Positions 9,603-20,935 of a stretch of DNA of 64,000 bases are shown one piece after another (position 1 is the first letter of the stretch; the number at the start of each line of letters is the position of its first letter). The notes below the pieces were generated by a model. That model had not been told where the DNA came from, did not search any database, and saw only the letters and a program-made list of their open reading frames with translations. A program made the position numbers and the translations under genes. Origin of the DNA: Pseudogymnoascus destructans. Taxonomy: Eukaryota; Ascomycota; Leotiomycetes; Thelebolales; Thelebolaceae. Location: NCBI RefSeq assembly GCF_001641265.1, contig NW_020167539.1, positions 62,001-126,000 on the forward strand, written 5' to 3'.

Positions 9603-10175
9603 GTCGTACTTCACAATGGCGCCTTTGCCTCCCCATCCCCAGCTCCGCCACGTCTCAAGGTCCTGCAACTCGCGGCCATAGGCTACAAGTAAACCACCGC
9701 AGGTTTTATACCGGTTCGAGGAATATGCGCTCGCTGAGAGGCCATACTTGTTCAGACTTTGGGACATATTCAGCCTGGTTACTCATGTCAGATCCGGCTT
9801 CTTATGGATTCGGGGGATCTTTACATTCCGTCTGGGAATTTCGCAGGGTCGGGAATCATTTCGCCTGTTTCAGAGCGGTTCTCCAATGCGTAAAAATCGT
9901 CTAAGATAAATGTCTGCGAAGAATCAGATTGGCCTCCGCGTTTCACTTCATGGTATGTCTTGGGTACTTACATTATAACCCGCATCTACAAGCCCGAACT
10001 CCTTCATAAGCCTAGCTTGCTCAAGTGCCAAAACGCCGTCGTAGTTTTTCTCAAACGCATTGTACGTATCATAGCCCATGGTGGGAAGTTTTCCAACGCC
10101 TTTCACAATGTCAGCATAGTCAAAGACATGATATCTTAGATCTTCGGCTCACCATTGTTCAGGGCCAATGCCTGC
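9603..10175 (-). pseudogene. GH27 alpha-galactosidase, 5' part only, truncated by hAT
   Basis: Reading the minus strand gives four coding segments with good splice sites: 10153-10175, 9972-10099, 9825-9913 and 9603-9774. They encode LNNGVGKLPTMGYDTYNAF, then GLVDAGYN, FILDDFY, DPAKFPDGM, YGLSASAYSS, TCGG and finally VKYD. This order is that of the N-terminal half of glycoside hydrolase family 27 (alpha-galactosidase), which releases alpha-galactose from oligosaccharides and galactomannan, usually as a secreted enzyme. The D of KYD is the catalytic nucleophile of the family. The reading stops exactly there, because base 9602 is the last base of the hAT remnant. The first exon (signal peptide) is not resolved; an ATG at 10262 could belong to it. 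The acid/base aspartate and C-terminal domain are absent, so the gene is dead. Confidence 0.85.
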
Positions 10176-10633
10176 CTGCAAAGAGAGGCGCACTCAATCC
10201 GAGGGAATTCATGATCAATGACAGCCTGGGCTAAACAAACAAACAAGAAGAACTGTGGACATCGAGCACTTATAACCCCCCATAAAATTGGAGAAGTTTG
10301 GGAAGGGCCGAAGCTATGCTAAATTAGACCGGAGTGCTTTGGTCCGCCCTTTTGCCATCCAAATCTGGAGTTGTTGAGAGCACCAACCTGTATTTGACAT
10401 CGAGAAGTGAATAAGTATTTGAAAGCAATTTTATTTCCGCGATACCTGGCAAGCATTGTGCGTATGCAAATTCTATGCCACAAATGGGCTCCGAATGTTT
10501 TCGCAAGGTGTAGATCTGCACATTTGGGACCATGTTTCTCGCTGACATACGTCAATTGCATGGACAGCTGAATTCGAACAATTGATTGGGGATGGTATTG
10601 AGGATATGCCTATATATAAAAAATGTCGTTATA
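10176..10633. other. Interval between the GH27 remnant and the siderophore acyltransferase
   Basis: Should hold the 5' part of the GH27 gene (signal peptide exon, promoter) and the 3' end of the acyltransferase. A TATAA-like motif lies about 15 bp before an ATG at 10262 on the minus strand. I see no other coding sequence; short overlapping ORFs here show no family features. Confidence 0.5.
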
Positions 10634-12389
10634 TCATAATGCGGGGCCGTCAAACGTCTCTCTCTTGTAGCGCATGTACCACGAAGTCTTATGCGGAAAT
10701 ACGACTTGCTTCTCCTTCGCAAACCCGTTATCTTCGAGTTGCCTGATGAACCTGGACACAGTGTGAGCTTCTCATACGCACGATTACGGCGTATCATAAA
10801 ATACCTTTCATTATCAATCCGCGGTTCAAGGACCAAACATTCCGTCCTATAATCTGCAGTCAAGGCATAATGGACAAACGCACTGATCCACCTGCTCAAT
10901 CGATGTGCGCCCCTAAACTCTTGCTCTCCAACCACTACATGCACGCCTCTATCCCAATCCTTCGCCTCACCCGCATTGAGAAGCCTGCCCAGCAAGTCCT
11001 CCTTCACCCAGTAAAGCTCAAAGTACCCAAACGGCCGCCCATTCCAGCACCCGATTACGGGAAAAGAATGCTTGGATTCCAAGTTGCCGCTCAGGAACTT
11101 TTCCTGAACGTCGATGGGACCGTCACAACCCCAGGATTTAGAGACGCGCGGGTCATTCATCCATTTGTGGATGAGCTGGACGTCGGTCATCTGTCGCGTG
11201 TCGGTCCCTTCTGGAGCTGGCGTGTGAGTGTGAGTTGACGATGGGGAGGGTATTACTCCAACGCTAGATGAAGACTCTAAACCGTTGTATACAACAGGTC
11301 TATCACTCAAACTAGCAACACGAAAGCTTAGCTGTTCGCCCTGACTGGAGATATAGCGCGTGTAAAACGTCTCGCCCTGTTGCGGAGGTTTCGGCCTGAT
11401 GGGGTGACGCACACCATTTGTATTTATGTATTGGAGGGGAGGTGGAGGGTAGTACCCTGGAAGGTGACTTCCAGACGCATAGGGATCTGGAAGGATGGGT
11501 TTCCCCAATAAAGTTTGAGGTCCTGGGCTGGTCGTGAAACCATGGAGGTCTGCGCTGCCATATTCAAACTTTGTCTTACTATGAGATGGGGAGCCAACTG
11601 GACTCCCGTAAGGCGACCCTGGCATCGACAGAGGATTTGTATTTGGCGACAGGGTGAAGAGAAAAAGCCTCGGTGACAGCTGCCAAAAAGCACGGCGGGA
11701 TGTGAACATCTCCTCCCAACCCTCAGTATTATCGCTACTTGCGCCCACCACCGAGTTCTCCGAGCATATCAGGCCCATACGTTCGAGCTTGGGAAGCAGG
11801 TTCCTTCCACGGAAGACACCCTCTCTCTTTATTTTTATACGCCAGTCTGCCTTCGGTTTTCCGTTGTCGGGCGTGTTCTTTGAGGCCTCCGTTGTGACAA
11901 AGGGCGAGGGCTCGGTCTGGTGAAAGTACCAGTACAGAGTGGCCCATAGCATCACCGCGACCTGCCTCGTAGGACTCGCAGGCGCCTTGAAGTTATCTGC
12001 GCTTGGGAAAGATATCGAGCTAATGAATAGGCAATCATTTTGTAGGGTAGGTTTCGAGAATTTATGAATGTGGGGTTTTTTTGGCGTCGATTTGCCTTCA
12101 ACGTCCTGCGTACTGGGCCTCTCCGCGGAGTTAGGGTCGTCGATGAGCTCTTCTGACTGTAATATAATGGTCCATCCCTTTGGGAATACGGCGCTGTGCA
12201 CGTTCAACTCGCTGGGCTTGAAGAACAAGCCGCCAAACACCGGTCCCACGCTGAGGCTATGCCCGTTTGGCAGGTGGATGACATCGGTCATGTCGTCTGG
12301 TGTTCGCGAAGCTGGAGCGGCGTTCGAAAGCTTGAAGCCACAAGCAAATAATCAGCAACGAAGAAATTTCGAATATTTACCATCGTCAT
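10634..12389 (-). CDS. Siderophore N-acyltransferase, SidF/SidL (IucB/GNAT) family
   Basis: Three exons: 12381-12389, 10805-12330 and 10634-10751, with introns of 50 and 53 bp. The first exon gives MTM joined in frame to LSNAAPASRT; the last gives FIRQLEDNGFAKEKQ and HKTSWYMRYKRE, ending GPAL-stop. The N-terminal half has the ITLPNG...VGPVFGG-type motif, then a proline/serine-rich linker. The C-terminal half is a GNAT acyltransferase of the aerobactin IucB type (RVSKSWGCDGP, FGYFELYW, DRGVHVVVGE, FRGAHRL, LEPRIDNER). In fungi such enzymes acylate N5-hydroxyornithine during fusarinine/ferrichrome siderophore synthesis, SidF with anhydromevalonyl-CoA and SidL with acetyl-CoA. I cannot tell which. 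Without the last intron the reading runs on in a wrong frame, so the spliced model is clearly better. No other siderophore gene is nearby. Confidence 0.88.
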
Positions 12390-14293
12390 GATGGCGATCG
12401 GTGTCGACGATCGGTGTCGAGGGGTTATTTTACCCCACTGTGGAGAACGAACCCGGACGGGACGGCGGCGTTCGGTTCCATCTGTTTTAAGTTACTCGAG
12501 TACGAGGGTAAGATCGGTGGCGGGGAGTCGTCAATAACCGCGCGCTACTGTGTGGTACCTGCCCCGTTTTCGCGGAGAGGGATGTTTCGGAGCGGAAACC
12601 AACGGACCGCCAATGGCCATTTATCGTAGTATTTGCTTTTTTACTTTCTCTTGTTCGTAATAGGATCAATATTTTGCTATGTAAGAAAGTTACGGCGAGA
12701 GTTGTGAAGTTATGCTTGGCTGTGTCTGTGTTGTAGGAAGGATCGAGATATTGCGACCACGCGCAAATCGTGCGGTGTGTTTGGTGACCGGACCTTCGGG
12801 CTTTTGCGCAACGGGTAGGAAAACTCGACAGTAGACTACAGTATATAGAATAATGAATTGATTTTGATTACTACACTATCTACTGGGCCTACGTACTGTA
12901 TTTGTAGGGCATCGGGGGAAGCCCGAATACTCTCCAGAATAGGGGTTCGGGTATTGGGTTCGGGTGATTTAATTACGATCCCCTCAATGCCAATCCACCC
13001 CGAGTCCCAAATGGAGAATCCGACGGGTCGCCTGGGAAATCCCAATTTTCTGGGCCTAAAGTGCCCGTATTCCCCAGGCTCCCGTATCTTTCTCCAACAG
13101 TCTGGTGGAGATCTCGGAAATGCTGATCTCGGCCGAGATTCGAAGCCGATTATTTCAAGTCCGATCAAAACACAAAATCTTGCCCATAAATCTTGCCAGG
13201 CATAGATGGAGTTGTGAACTTCCGGCCGGTCATAAATCAAATATTGCAGTATGTCCTCGATCTTATTGCTTAGTGGTCTAGTATCGTGGTCTTTTCCCCC
13301 TGCGCACCGTAGAGTATATCTCGGGCAAGTGTTTCTGCTGGTCAAGGCCATATTCCAGTTGGACAGCCTTTGACAAAACCTGATCACATCTAATTAACCC
13401 ACCCCCCCCCCCCCCAATTCCTTGTTCTGAGCTATCTCTTTCCGGGGTCTTAAGTGGCTCCAAACCGTAATTTCTGGCACCTTCACCATCTGATAAGCTA
13501 AAACGGCATTATTTGAGTCGCCATGCCGCCATGCCGCCGATAGACATTGCCTAGATCTGCCAACAAGTACGCTTCCTCAAGACCTTGATGGGTTTGAGCG
13601 TATAGCGCTCGACGACGGGTAGTTGATCGCGTTCATATCCATTCGAGCTTCTCGGCCACTTCATAGAAATCCAACTTGCCCGTGCATATTGTAGACCTAT
13701 AATCATTATAAGCATGGTATTTTGGAGTAGGGAAAGACACCATAGAATAATTATACGTATGGCAAGTTGGTGGTGTTGCTTATCAACCACGAGTCAAGGA
13801 GAGGTCATTTCCAATGGAAACCGAGCGTGCTTGGCCGTCGCATCGCTGGCCTTCGACTGCCTCTCTCCGCACCGTGAGCCAGGTTGCACAACTGCAAGAT
13901 GAAAAGTTAAACATGATCCCTAAATAATCAAGCTCTAAAAAGTCGTACAAGACAATACAAATACAGCACCTGGTCAGCTATGGTTGTACAATTAAGCTCC
14001 CAGCACCTTGATGGATGTGGATTGAATCGACGCACAGACATCCATGGCGTCGTCATCGATAAGCTAAAATTGACTAGATCCGCCTTAGTCAGGGGGGAAT
14101 TGGTTCCAGACCCGGACTGGTTCAGACCCCACCCAGGATGGAAAAACTTCCAATTTCCACGAAACCACAACTTAACTCTCAAGGGGCAGCACTAGCTTAT
14201 AGTATTACCTTACCTACCCCGAGCATTGCCTCTTTTTACCGCACCAAAGGAGTCGAGACGGAAGCCATTGGCACCCCCTGAGCCTCACCCACT
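12390..14293. other. 1.9-kb intergenic region between two divergent genes
   Basis: Shared upstream region of the acyltransferase (minus) and erg27 (plus). It holds a 14-C run at 13402-13415 and several short ORFs without recognisable domains, the longest 183 codons on the minus strand (12836-13387). One AGATAG (HGATAR, the GATA-factor site type that controls iron genes in fungi) is at 12872-12877 on the minus strand; a single site is weak evidence. I see no transposon fragment. Confidence 0.5.
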
Positions 14294-15844
14294 ATGGGCT
14301 TACCACCCTGGACAGGTAGTTCCAGCCAGCGATTCGTCCTTGTGACTGGCTCCAATTCGTACGAGACCTTAAATCCTTCCACGTCAACTCTCTGACTTCG
14401 TGACGGCACCTGACATCAATCTTCTAGCGGCCTCGGATTGGCAACCTGCGAGCGCCTCATCGACGAATTCCTAACTTCTCCGACCCGCGATCCGCTCTCC
14501 CACCTCATCATCGTTGTCTCCACGCGCTCGCCCCGAAAGACCGCCGAGACTATTAACTCTTTACGCCAGCATCTCCAGACTCTTGCGAAGACTTCGACTG
14601 AGCTCGAGCAGCGCGCTTCGTCTCAGACCAAAGAATACCAATTGCGCGACGCTGTAGGCCGTGTCCACTTCCTCGGCGCAGAAGTTGATTTGTGTGACCT
14701 GAGGGGCATTTATAAGTTTGCATCGCAGATACGCGGACAGGAGGGTGGACTTTCGAGCCCAGACATCGAGGATGGACGACCAGGGCTGAAAAACGTCATA
14801 ATTCCACGGCTCGACGTTCTGTATCTCAATGCGGGGATCGGCGGATGGACCGGGATTCCGTGGGTGCTGGCTATCTACAAAGCAATTGTCGGCATCCCCG
14901 ATTCGTTCTCGTACTGGAAATGGTTCAACTTCCCTTCCCCCGCGGCCGTCGTGCGCCACCAGTCGTCATTCAACAAATACACAAACGCCCAAACAGAAAG
15001 TTTAACCAACGGCGATCTGACAGAGGAACCACCACTTGGGGAGGTCTTCTGCGCCAACGTCTTCGGTCACTACCTCCTCGCCCATGAGCTGATGCCCCTA
15101 CTCTCCACATCCCTTGACCGAGAGCCCGGCGACCGCGCACGCGTCATCTGGGTCTCAACCCTTGAGCCCAACCCAACCGATATCTCCATGGACGACCTCC
15201 AAGGCTTCACCGCTTCGAACCCCTACTACGGCTCCAAGCGCGTCACCGACCTGCTAAGCATAACCGCCAAGCTCCCCGCCATACAGCCCATCAACAACGA
15301 CTTCTTCGCGATGCGCGACTCCATCGCGCCGAAGCCGGAAAGCGACGACGAGGCCGAGATCAAACTCGTCAGGCCGGAGTTTTACGTCACGCAGCCGGGG
15401 ATCTTGCACACAAATATTAGCGGTATGAACCCGTTCGCTGCTTTCTTCATGGCGCTCGGCTTCTACATCGCCCGCGTCCTGGGCGGCGTGTGGCATCCGA
15501 TCGTCGGGTATCTGGGTGCCGTAGCGCCGGTCTGGCTTGGGCTTGCGGACCAGTCGATGTTGGATTCGCTCGACACGCGTGCTGGGCCCGAGGGTAAGAT
15601 CAAGTGGGGTAGTAGCACGGATTGGTGGGCCAATGAGAGGGTGAGGATGACTGAGGTGGTGGGTTGGGGGTGGAGCGGGTATGTTGGAGAGAAAGGGGAG
15701 AAGAAGGGACGGGCTCCTCATGCGGTTGACCTTACGCCGGAGGCCAGGGAGGAGTTTGTGGCTGATGGGAGGGTGGTGTGGGGATATCTGGAGGGGTTGA
15801 GGAGGGAGTGGGAGGGAAGGTTGAAGGTTGGGGATGCGGCGTAG
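14294..15844 (+). CDS. erg27: 3-keto sterol reductase (ergosterol pathway)
   Basis: Two exons, 14294-14358 and 14428-15844, with a 69-bp intron (branch CTGAC); 493 residues. Exon 1 gives MGLPPWTG and RFVLVTGSNS, and the splice completes the nucleotide-binding TGSNSGLG motif of short-chain dehydrogenases. LNAGIGGW and the catalytic YYGSK (Y-X3-K, near residue 286) follow. A hydrophobic stretch around residues 355-390 is a likely membrane anchor. Erg27 reduces the C-3 ketone during C-4 demethylation of sterols at the ER, with Erg25, Erg26 and Erg28; in Botrytis it is the target of fenhexamid (known). The gene looks intact. The start is chosen because the ATG at 14294 alone supplies the Rossmann motif. 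The tail (GKIKWGSSTDWWANERV) fits the family. Confidence 0.92.
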
Positions 15845-15984
15845 AGGTAGAAGGATAGATTGGCCTCAGAGATGTTTATAATGTTTTGTAAGATACATAC
15901 CTATTAATTGTTAATGGCAGTTGACATGCACGCAAAATCAAACCATGCGACCTTCCAGGTGCTATATAGGAAAAAACGATTACC

Positions 15985-16096
15985 AAGCAAAGCTTCATCG
16001 CAGCTTCCTCAGAGCTTTTAGCCCCTATATATGGAAGGTACGTTTCTAAGCAAAGACTCAGTCGCAGCTTCCTCAAAACTTCTAGATCTTATATAT
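15985..16096. repeat. Imperfect tandem duplication downstream of erg27
   Basis: Two copies of about 48 bp (15985-16031 and 16048-16096), each starting AAGCAAAG, sharing TCGCAGCTTCCTCA and ending in CTATATA / CTTATATA. The rest of 15845-16232 is AT-rich with no gene seen; it should contain the 3' ends of erg27 and of the convergent PHD gene. Confidence 0.6.
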
Positions 16097-16232
16097 TTTT
16101 GATGTTATCGCTAGTACTCGAGTAGGTTGTTATATGCTATTGTTGGTGGCTAGGTTTATGCTATTGCTAGCAGCTAAGGATATCTATCGGTGTTTACTCC
16201 CCCTCCTCGCCGTCCAAACTAATAGCATTCAT

Positions 16233-17697
16233 TTAAGCTTCCACTCCCGCCTCCCCTCCATCAAAAACAACATGGCTAAAGGCGCCCTCCTCTTCCCCAC
16301 CTCCCCCGCCCACAAGCCATTCCAAATCATCCACATCACTCTTCAAGCGCGCCATGAGTCCATTTCCAGGCCTCGGATACGGCGGGCTTGCGGGTGTGCT
16401 CTCACGACTCATAGCATCGTCCTCCTCGCCCTCGGCATCTGCATCCGTGTAGGCCTGCGGCAACGCGGGCACAGCTACTGCGGTTGAAGGAGTACTGAAC
16501 GCGGGAGACGTCTCGCCCAGGGGTAATTTGCGGATGAAGTTTATAGGGGCTGCTGGGTTAGCGGAGGCGCGGGGGAAGAGGCCGGATGCGGCGGTGGAGG
16601 AGGGCGGGAAGGGCTGCTGGGGGTGCACTTTTACGCGGCGTATGGCCTTTGATGGGATGGATGTGGAAGGTGGGGTAATAGGAATTGAGGGATGGAGGGT
16701 GGTGGCTTGGAGGAGGAGATCCACGAGGTGGCTGTATGGGAAGGATGTGAGATATGCGCGTTTCTATCTCGGTTAGTTGTGCTTGTGAGTGGAAGGGAGA
16801 TAAACAAACCTCTGTCGCACTCTTCCCAGCCCAGGGTGTATCCTCACTGCTTTTCGGCGTACTGGTTTTTGCCCTCTCGCCCTTCCTCTTGTCCCGTTTC
16901 GCCGTGCAATCGACGCAGAACCACTCCGTAGTTTTGTCCTTTACCACCTCCTCTGTTATTACCGGATCATGGCACATTTGGTGCCACCCAATATTACAGC
17001 CATCGCAGAAGACTATCATATTATTTGCCGGGCTGTGCCCGCGTCCGCACCTCTTACAGAGCGCATTCTCCACATTCCGCCCTGGCCCTGGCCCTGGCCG
17101 TCGATTTGGCGCGCTTCGTTTCCTCGGAGGCGCCGCCGAAACCTCGGGCACAAACTGTGTAGGTTTTACAACCTTGCGCCCACTCTGTGTCATGCTCGGA
17201 AAGGCCGTCACCGACGCCGAGTCGTCACTCTCGTCCTCATCTCCCAAATCACTCATTTCTTCGCTCTCCCCCGCGCTTTCGTCACTCTCATCTTTAACCC
17301 TCTTCCGCTTCCGGCTTTTCGCACCGCCCTTCTTCCCTACGGGTGTCCCGCTCGCTGATCCCTTCCCCGACGCGCTGCCAGTGCGGGGCGCCTTGGGAGG
17401 TCGGCGAGGCGTAGGTGTAGGGGCGGCAAACTCCATGTTATGTGATGTTTTCATGCCCTCCAACACAGTGCGCCGCACGTCTTCGTATGCCGCTACTTGG
17501 TGTTGGGAGGCGACGCCCAAGACGGAAGTGGGATTGAGAGGGCCGCCCTCTCCTCGGAGGCGCTTGAGGATCATTTCGGTGGCGGCGGAGAAGGGCTGGG
17601 AGACGAAGGGCGACGGGCCGCTGGAATTATTCGTGGAGGGGACCCCATTGGGGGCGCTCGCATTGTCTGCGACTTCACTGGGGTCGGTTGTTGTCAT
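16233..17697 (-). CDS. PHD-finger chromatin protein
   Basis: Two exons, 16810-17697 and 16233-16763, with a 46-bp intron (donor GTTTGT, branch CTAAC, acceptor ATAG). Splicing joins GKSATE to KRAYLTSFPYSHLVDLLLQA in frame; 472 residues. The N-terminus is low in complexity, with a basic block (KSRKRKRVK, likely nuclear localisation) and acidic SDE runs. A C4HC3 PHD finger at about residues 215-270 reads CKRCGRGH, NMIVFCDGCNIGWHQMCH and WFCVDC. PHD fingers read histone H3 tails, and W in GWHQ is a usual cage residue. A second helical region follows (LVDLLLQATTLHP), ending in an acidic tail. The ATG at 17697 (MTTTDPSEVA) is preferred to an upstream non-ATG extension. The family is known in Pezizomycotina but functionally unassigned. 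Confidence 0.85.
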
Positions 17698-18460
17698 TGT
17701 GTTTGCGCCGCAGGTCGCCTGGAGCCTTGCTGGGTGTGCTTTCTCTTTGCGCCTCCGATAATTGCCGTCGTCAGCGGTTCCCAAGGGGCAACTCCAACGT
17801 ATCGCCGGGAATAATCTCACTTCCGGCTATAATTGTATATAAATGAGATTCGTAGTGGATGAGGATACATCCGTGCAGTATAAATGTGGTGTCTAGTGAT
17901 GTTTGTGTCGTCGAGGCGTCGTCCGAGTATGGAGTATGTTGACAACGGGATTCAATCAGAATACAATGCCATTGGCTCCCATTGGTCCTGACAACGGTTC
18001 AAGCGGTAAGATGATAGATTGGCGACCTTCACGATGACAATTACGATGCTCTATCATGGAAGCTGAATCTCTAAACCGGTGGTCATCCGCCCAAATTGGA
18101 AACCTAGCGAACACGTGCTATGTAGTTCACGTGACCAGGTTATAGAAACCATTAGCCACCTAGATAAGCTAGAAGGGATAGTTTTGTAGTGGATGTACTG
18201 AATATAGGTTGTAGGTATCAAGGTTATAGTGGTTACAAGAAGTACGTTAAATACTAAACATGCTAGGTGCAATCTCTTGCATATGCCTTCGTCCATGTGT
18301 GACCTTGATCCGCCCCACGTGTAGTGCATATGACAATATTCTATACGAAGATATTGTGAAGGGATAATAATGGAAGAGAATAAGAAATACACTATCGAAT
18401 CACTAGGGTAACTGCAGTTGCCAAGCAGCACAAATTATCATATCACGAAACCCAAATCAA
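17698..18460. other. Upstream region of the PHD gene
   Basis: No coding sequence with recognisable domains. It serves as the promoter of the PHD gene and the 3' flank of psf3. CACGTG occurs at about 18112 and again near 18314. A 125-codon minus-strand ORF (18054-18431) shows no family features. Confidence 0.45.
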
Positions 18461-19089
18461 CTAAAAAGGGTATATTCCTGAACGCCAACGCTTCTCATCA
18501 TCCAACCATGCCTTCGTAGCCTTAGCACTCTCATGCGCTACCCTAAATAGCTTCCTCTCTTCCTCATCGAGGCCCCTCAAAAAGTCCACTGCCTCTGCTG
18601 CCACACCCGCCCCACTCCTTCCACCGACATTGCTCGCATGATCTACAATCTCCCTCGACCTCTTCTTAAACGCGTCCTGTAGTACCGCGAGCATAGGTTC
18701 ATCGTCAAATAAGGCTAGCAGGCGCGCCGCGAGCGCAAAAAAGTAGGGCGTCTGGGCACGTAGGTCGACCGAGGTGGGGGAGGCTTTTAGGGCTGCGATA
18801 ACAGCAGGGGAGAGAGCCTCGGGGAGGTCGAGTGAGAGCACGGGTTTCAGCGGTGTAGGGGAATTCAGAGCGACGGTTTCGGCGAGCCAGAGGGGGAGGG
18901 AGAGAGGCGTGGAGGCTTTGAGTGTTGGTGTTGAAGAAGCGTCCAGGTGGCCGAGGCCGGGGACGGCGAGGGTGAAGTGGCACGGGATTTTCTGGGGTGG
19001 GTTAGCGGTGGCACTGGGTAGGAGCTAATTAAGAATGGGAGGCTGACTTGGGCGTCCGTGAGGATCGCATCGACATCGTAGTAGGACAT
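18461..19089 (-). CDS. PSF3: DNA replication GINS complex subunit Psf3
   Basis: Two exons, 19048-19089 and 18461-18991, with a 56-bp intron; 190 residues. The start MSYYDVDAILTDAQ joined to KIPCHFTLAVPGLGHLD is typical of fungal Psf3. LPLWLAE, VDLRAQTPYFFALA and FLRGLDEEERKLFRVAHESA follow. GINS (Sld5-Psf1-Psf2-Psf3) binds Cdc45 and Mcm2-7 to form the CMG helicase at replication forks. Length and order match the family. The small first exon, needed for the conserved N-terminus, decides the start. Confidence 0.93.
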
Positions 19090-19783
19090 CTTGGTGGGTG
19101 TTGTGCGGATGGTTCTGGAGTTGAAGTTTGGTTCGGGCCACAGGAGGTTGCTTTCAACGAGCTGTGACTGCTCGTACAAGCCGTTTTGCGTAGACGAGCG
19201 GTTGGTAAAATCCAAGTATTATAACTGGCGATATATTCGTGGTGTTCTTGGTTGCTATTTCCTGTTGGAGGGGTAGTGGTAGTGGGTTTTATGTGGCCGA
19301 CTGTGACACGGTTCGTGGTAGTTATGTCGAGGCTCCAGATTATAATTTGCGTAGACACCAAAATTATCTTGCTCAATGATTAGAATGATGCTGGTGAAAT
19401 GGGGCACTAATCTCATCTCATACCTGCGCAACTATGTTCGCGGGTGGTGTCCAGTTATGGCGGGAACGCGTCGAGATGCTGTACTACAGCTCGTTGTGAC
19501 AGCTACTTTGCTATCGGAGCAAAAGTAGAGCTGTAACTAGAGAATACAAGATCGGATTGATATGAAGAGGAACAGGACAGCTACATGCTCGTCAGAATAC
19601 AAAAGATGCCATTTGAACAATAATACAATTAAGTTTCTTGTGAACGCGTCCATCGTTATCGATAACAGAACCCTCCGATGTATGGGCGGTGAATGTTTCT
19701 GAGTGTGTGATGTCTAATAAAGCTTCGAGTCTAGACCACTTATAGCGATCCAAACGGCAGAAATACATGGCTAAATCTACTAG
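19090..19783. other. Upstream region of psf3
   Basis: No gene and no clear repeat seen in 694 bp. It ends where a pogo-type terminus begins at 19784. Confidence 0.45.
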
Positions 19784-19996
19784 TAATCGTCGTGATCAAA
19801 AGTTGGAGGAAGCGATGCGCGGCGCGGTTTCAAACATTTTCCATAGATGTAGATAGTAATTTATATTGTAATCCTATACAATTCATTTAATGGAGGGGAC
19901 TCCTATATCAAATGCCCAGGAGTGGCTTGTAGAAAACCCTTCTAAGTCTATAATTGCTACCTGTCGCATTTTCAAAGTCCCCGAATCAACACTAAC
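19784..19996 (+). pseudogene. Fot1/pogo family 3, 5' terminus and helix-turn-helix fragment
   Basis: Starts TAATCGTCGTGATC followed by AGTTGGAGGAAGCGA, a terminus seen inverted at 26486 and 61240. From an ATG at 19890 the reading MEGTPISNAQEWLVENPSK to IFKVPESTL matches the psq-type helix-turn-helix at the start of Fot1/pogo transposases. It stops at 19994-19996, where a second pogo element begins at a TA, so one pogo element is inserted inside another. The remainder is not seen next to the inserted copy. Confidence 0.7.
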
Positions 19997-20935
19997 GTAA
20001 GTCGTGGCGTAACCGGGAGAATGGCGTAAACGGGATAGTGGGGGAATATCGTGTATCGAGAGGATCATCAAACTAATGTAAACTCCCAACATGGTGCGAA
20101 AGCGTAGCCAAAAAGCTGAAGAACTAGAAGTTTATTATGGATTATACAAATATTCGTACGGTGCTGCAAAGGCTTTACACCTCCGGCCAGACACAGTCCT
20201 TCAACGTGTCAAAGGGAAACTGTCACGGAGAGTAGCTCGACAACAACAACAGCTGCTATCACCAGCGCAGGAGTAGACACTTTTAAAGTGGATTAAGGTG
20301 CTAACAATTAGTGGATACGCGCCTAGTCACCGTATATTGCGGGATATTGCTGATGAAATCTGTGTCAACCGATGCCGCATTTTCGAACCATCGCACCTTA
20401 ACACTCAACCTGCCCAATACGCGCAACATGAACAGGTTCCAAACTTTCCCCTTAGACAAGATTGGGTCCCACGCTTTATAAAACGACATCCGCATCTACA
20501 AATCCAACTAGGCAGACGGGTCGAAGCACAAAGAATGAGTGGGGTTACCAAAGATGTGTTAACGGGGTGGTTTGACGCATACAAGGACTTTGTGGCACGT
20601 CTAGGAATACAAGAACACGACGTGTATAACATGGACGAGACTGGATTTTCGATTGGCACTATGGAGTGCACTCGGATCGTCATTGATTCCACACTCCGTA
20701 CGCGTCACCAGGAACACCAAGGCCGGCAGGAGTGGGTGTCCGCTGTTGAATGCATCTGCATGGATGGAACAACCATCAACCTTCTATTATATTCAAGGGC
20801 CAGAACGTCTTACAAAGCTGGATCCCTCCAGAAGTCTGCGATAAATGGCACTTCTCCGCTAATACAAAGGGTTGGACAAGCAACTTACATACATTAGAGC
20901 GATTCAGCAGTGTTCGACAGTTGTCGGCTTGACAC
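19997..20935 (+). pseudogene. Fot1/pogo family 1, N-terminal part
   Basis: The terminal repeat ACGTAAGTCGTGGCGTAAC follows a TA target. An ATG at 20091 opens MVRKRSQKAEELEVYYGLYK (helix-turn-helix); a stop at 20274-20276 and a shift lead to 20298-20897 with the CENP-B-like domain (RFIKRHPHLQ) and the first catalytic D (VYNMDETGFSIG). The frame is lost shortly after (GRQEWVSAVECIC), and the C-terminal half is absent. A C-terminal copy of the same family lies at 56698-57974; the two overlap in sequence, so they are different copies. Confidence 0.82.

Noticed and set aside
12836..13387. 183-codon minus-strand ORF between the acyltransferase and erg27
   Set aside because: Starts at an ATG but has no family features, and crosses a region without coding bias.
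16754..17761. 335-codon plus-strand ORF opposite the PHD gene
   Set aside because: It mirrors the coding bias of the PHD exon, has no domain, and the minus strand gives a clear C4HC3 finger.
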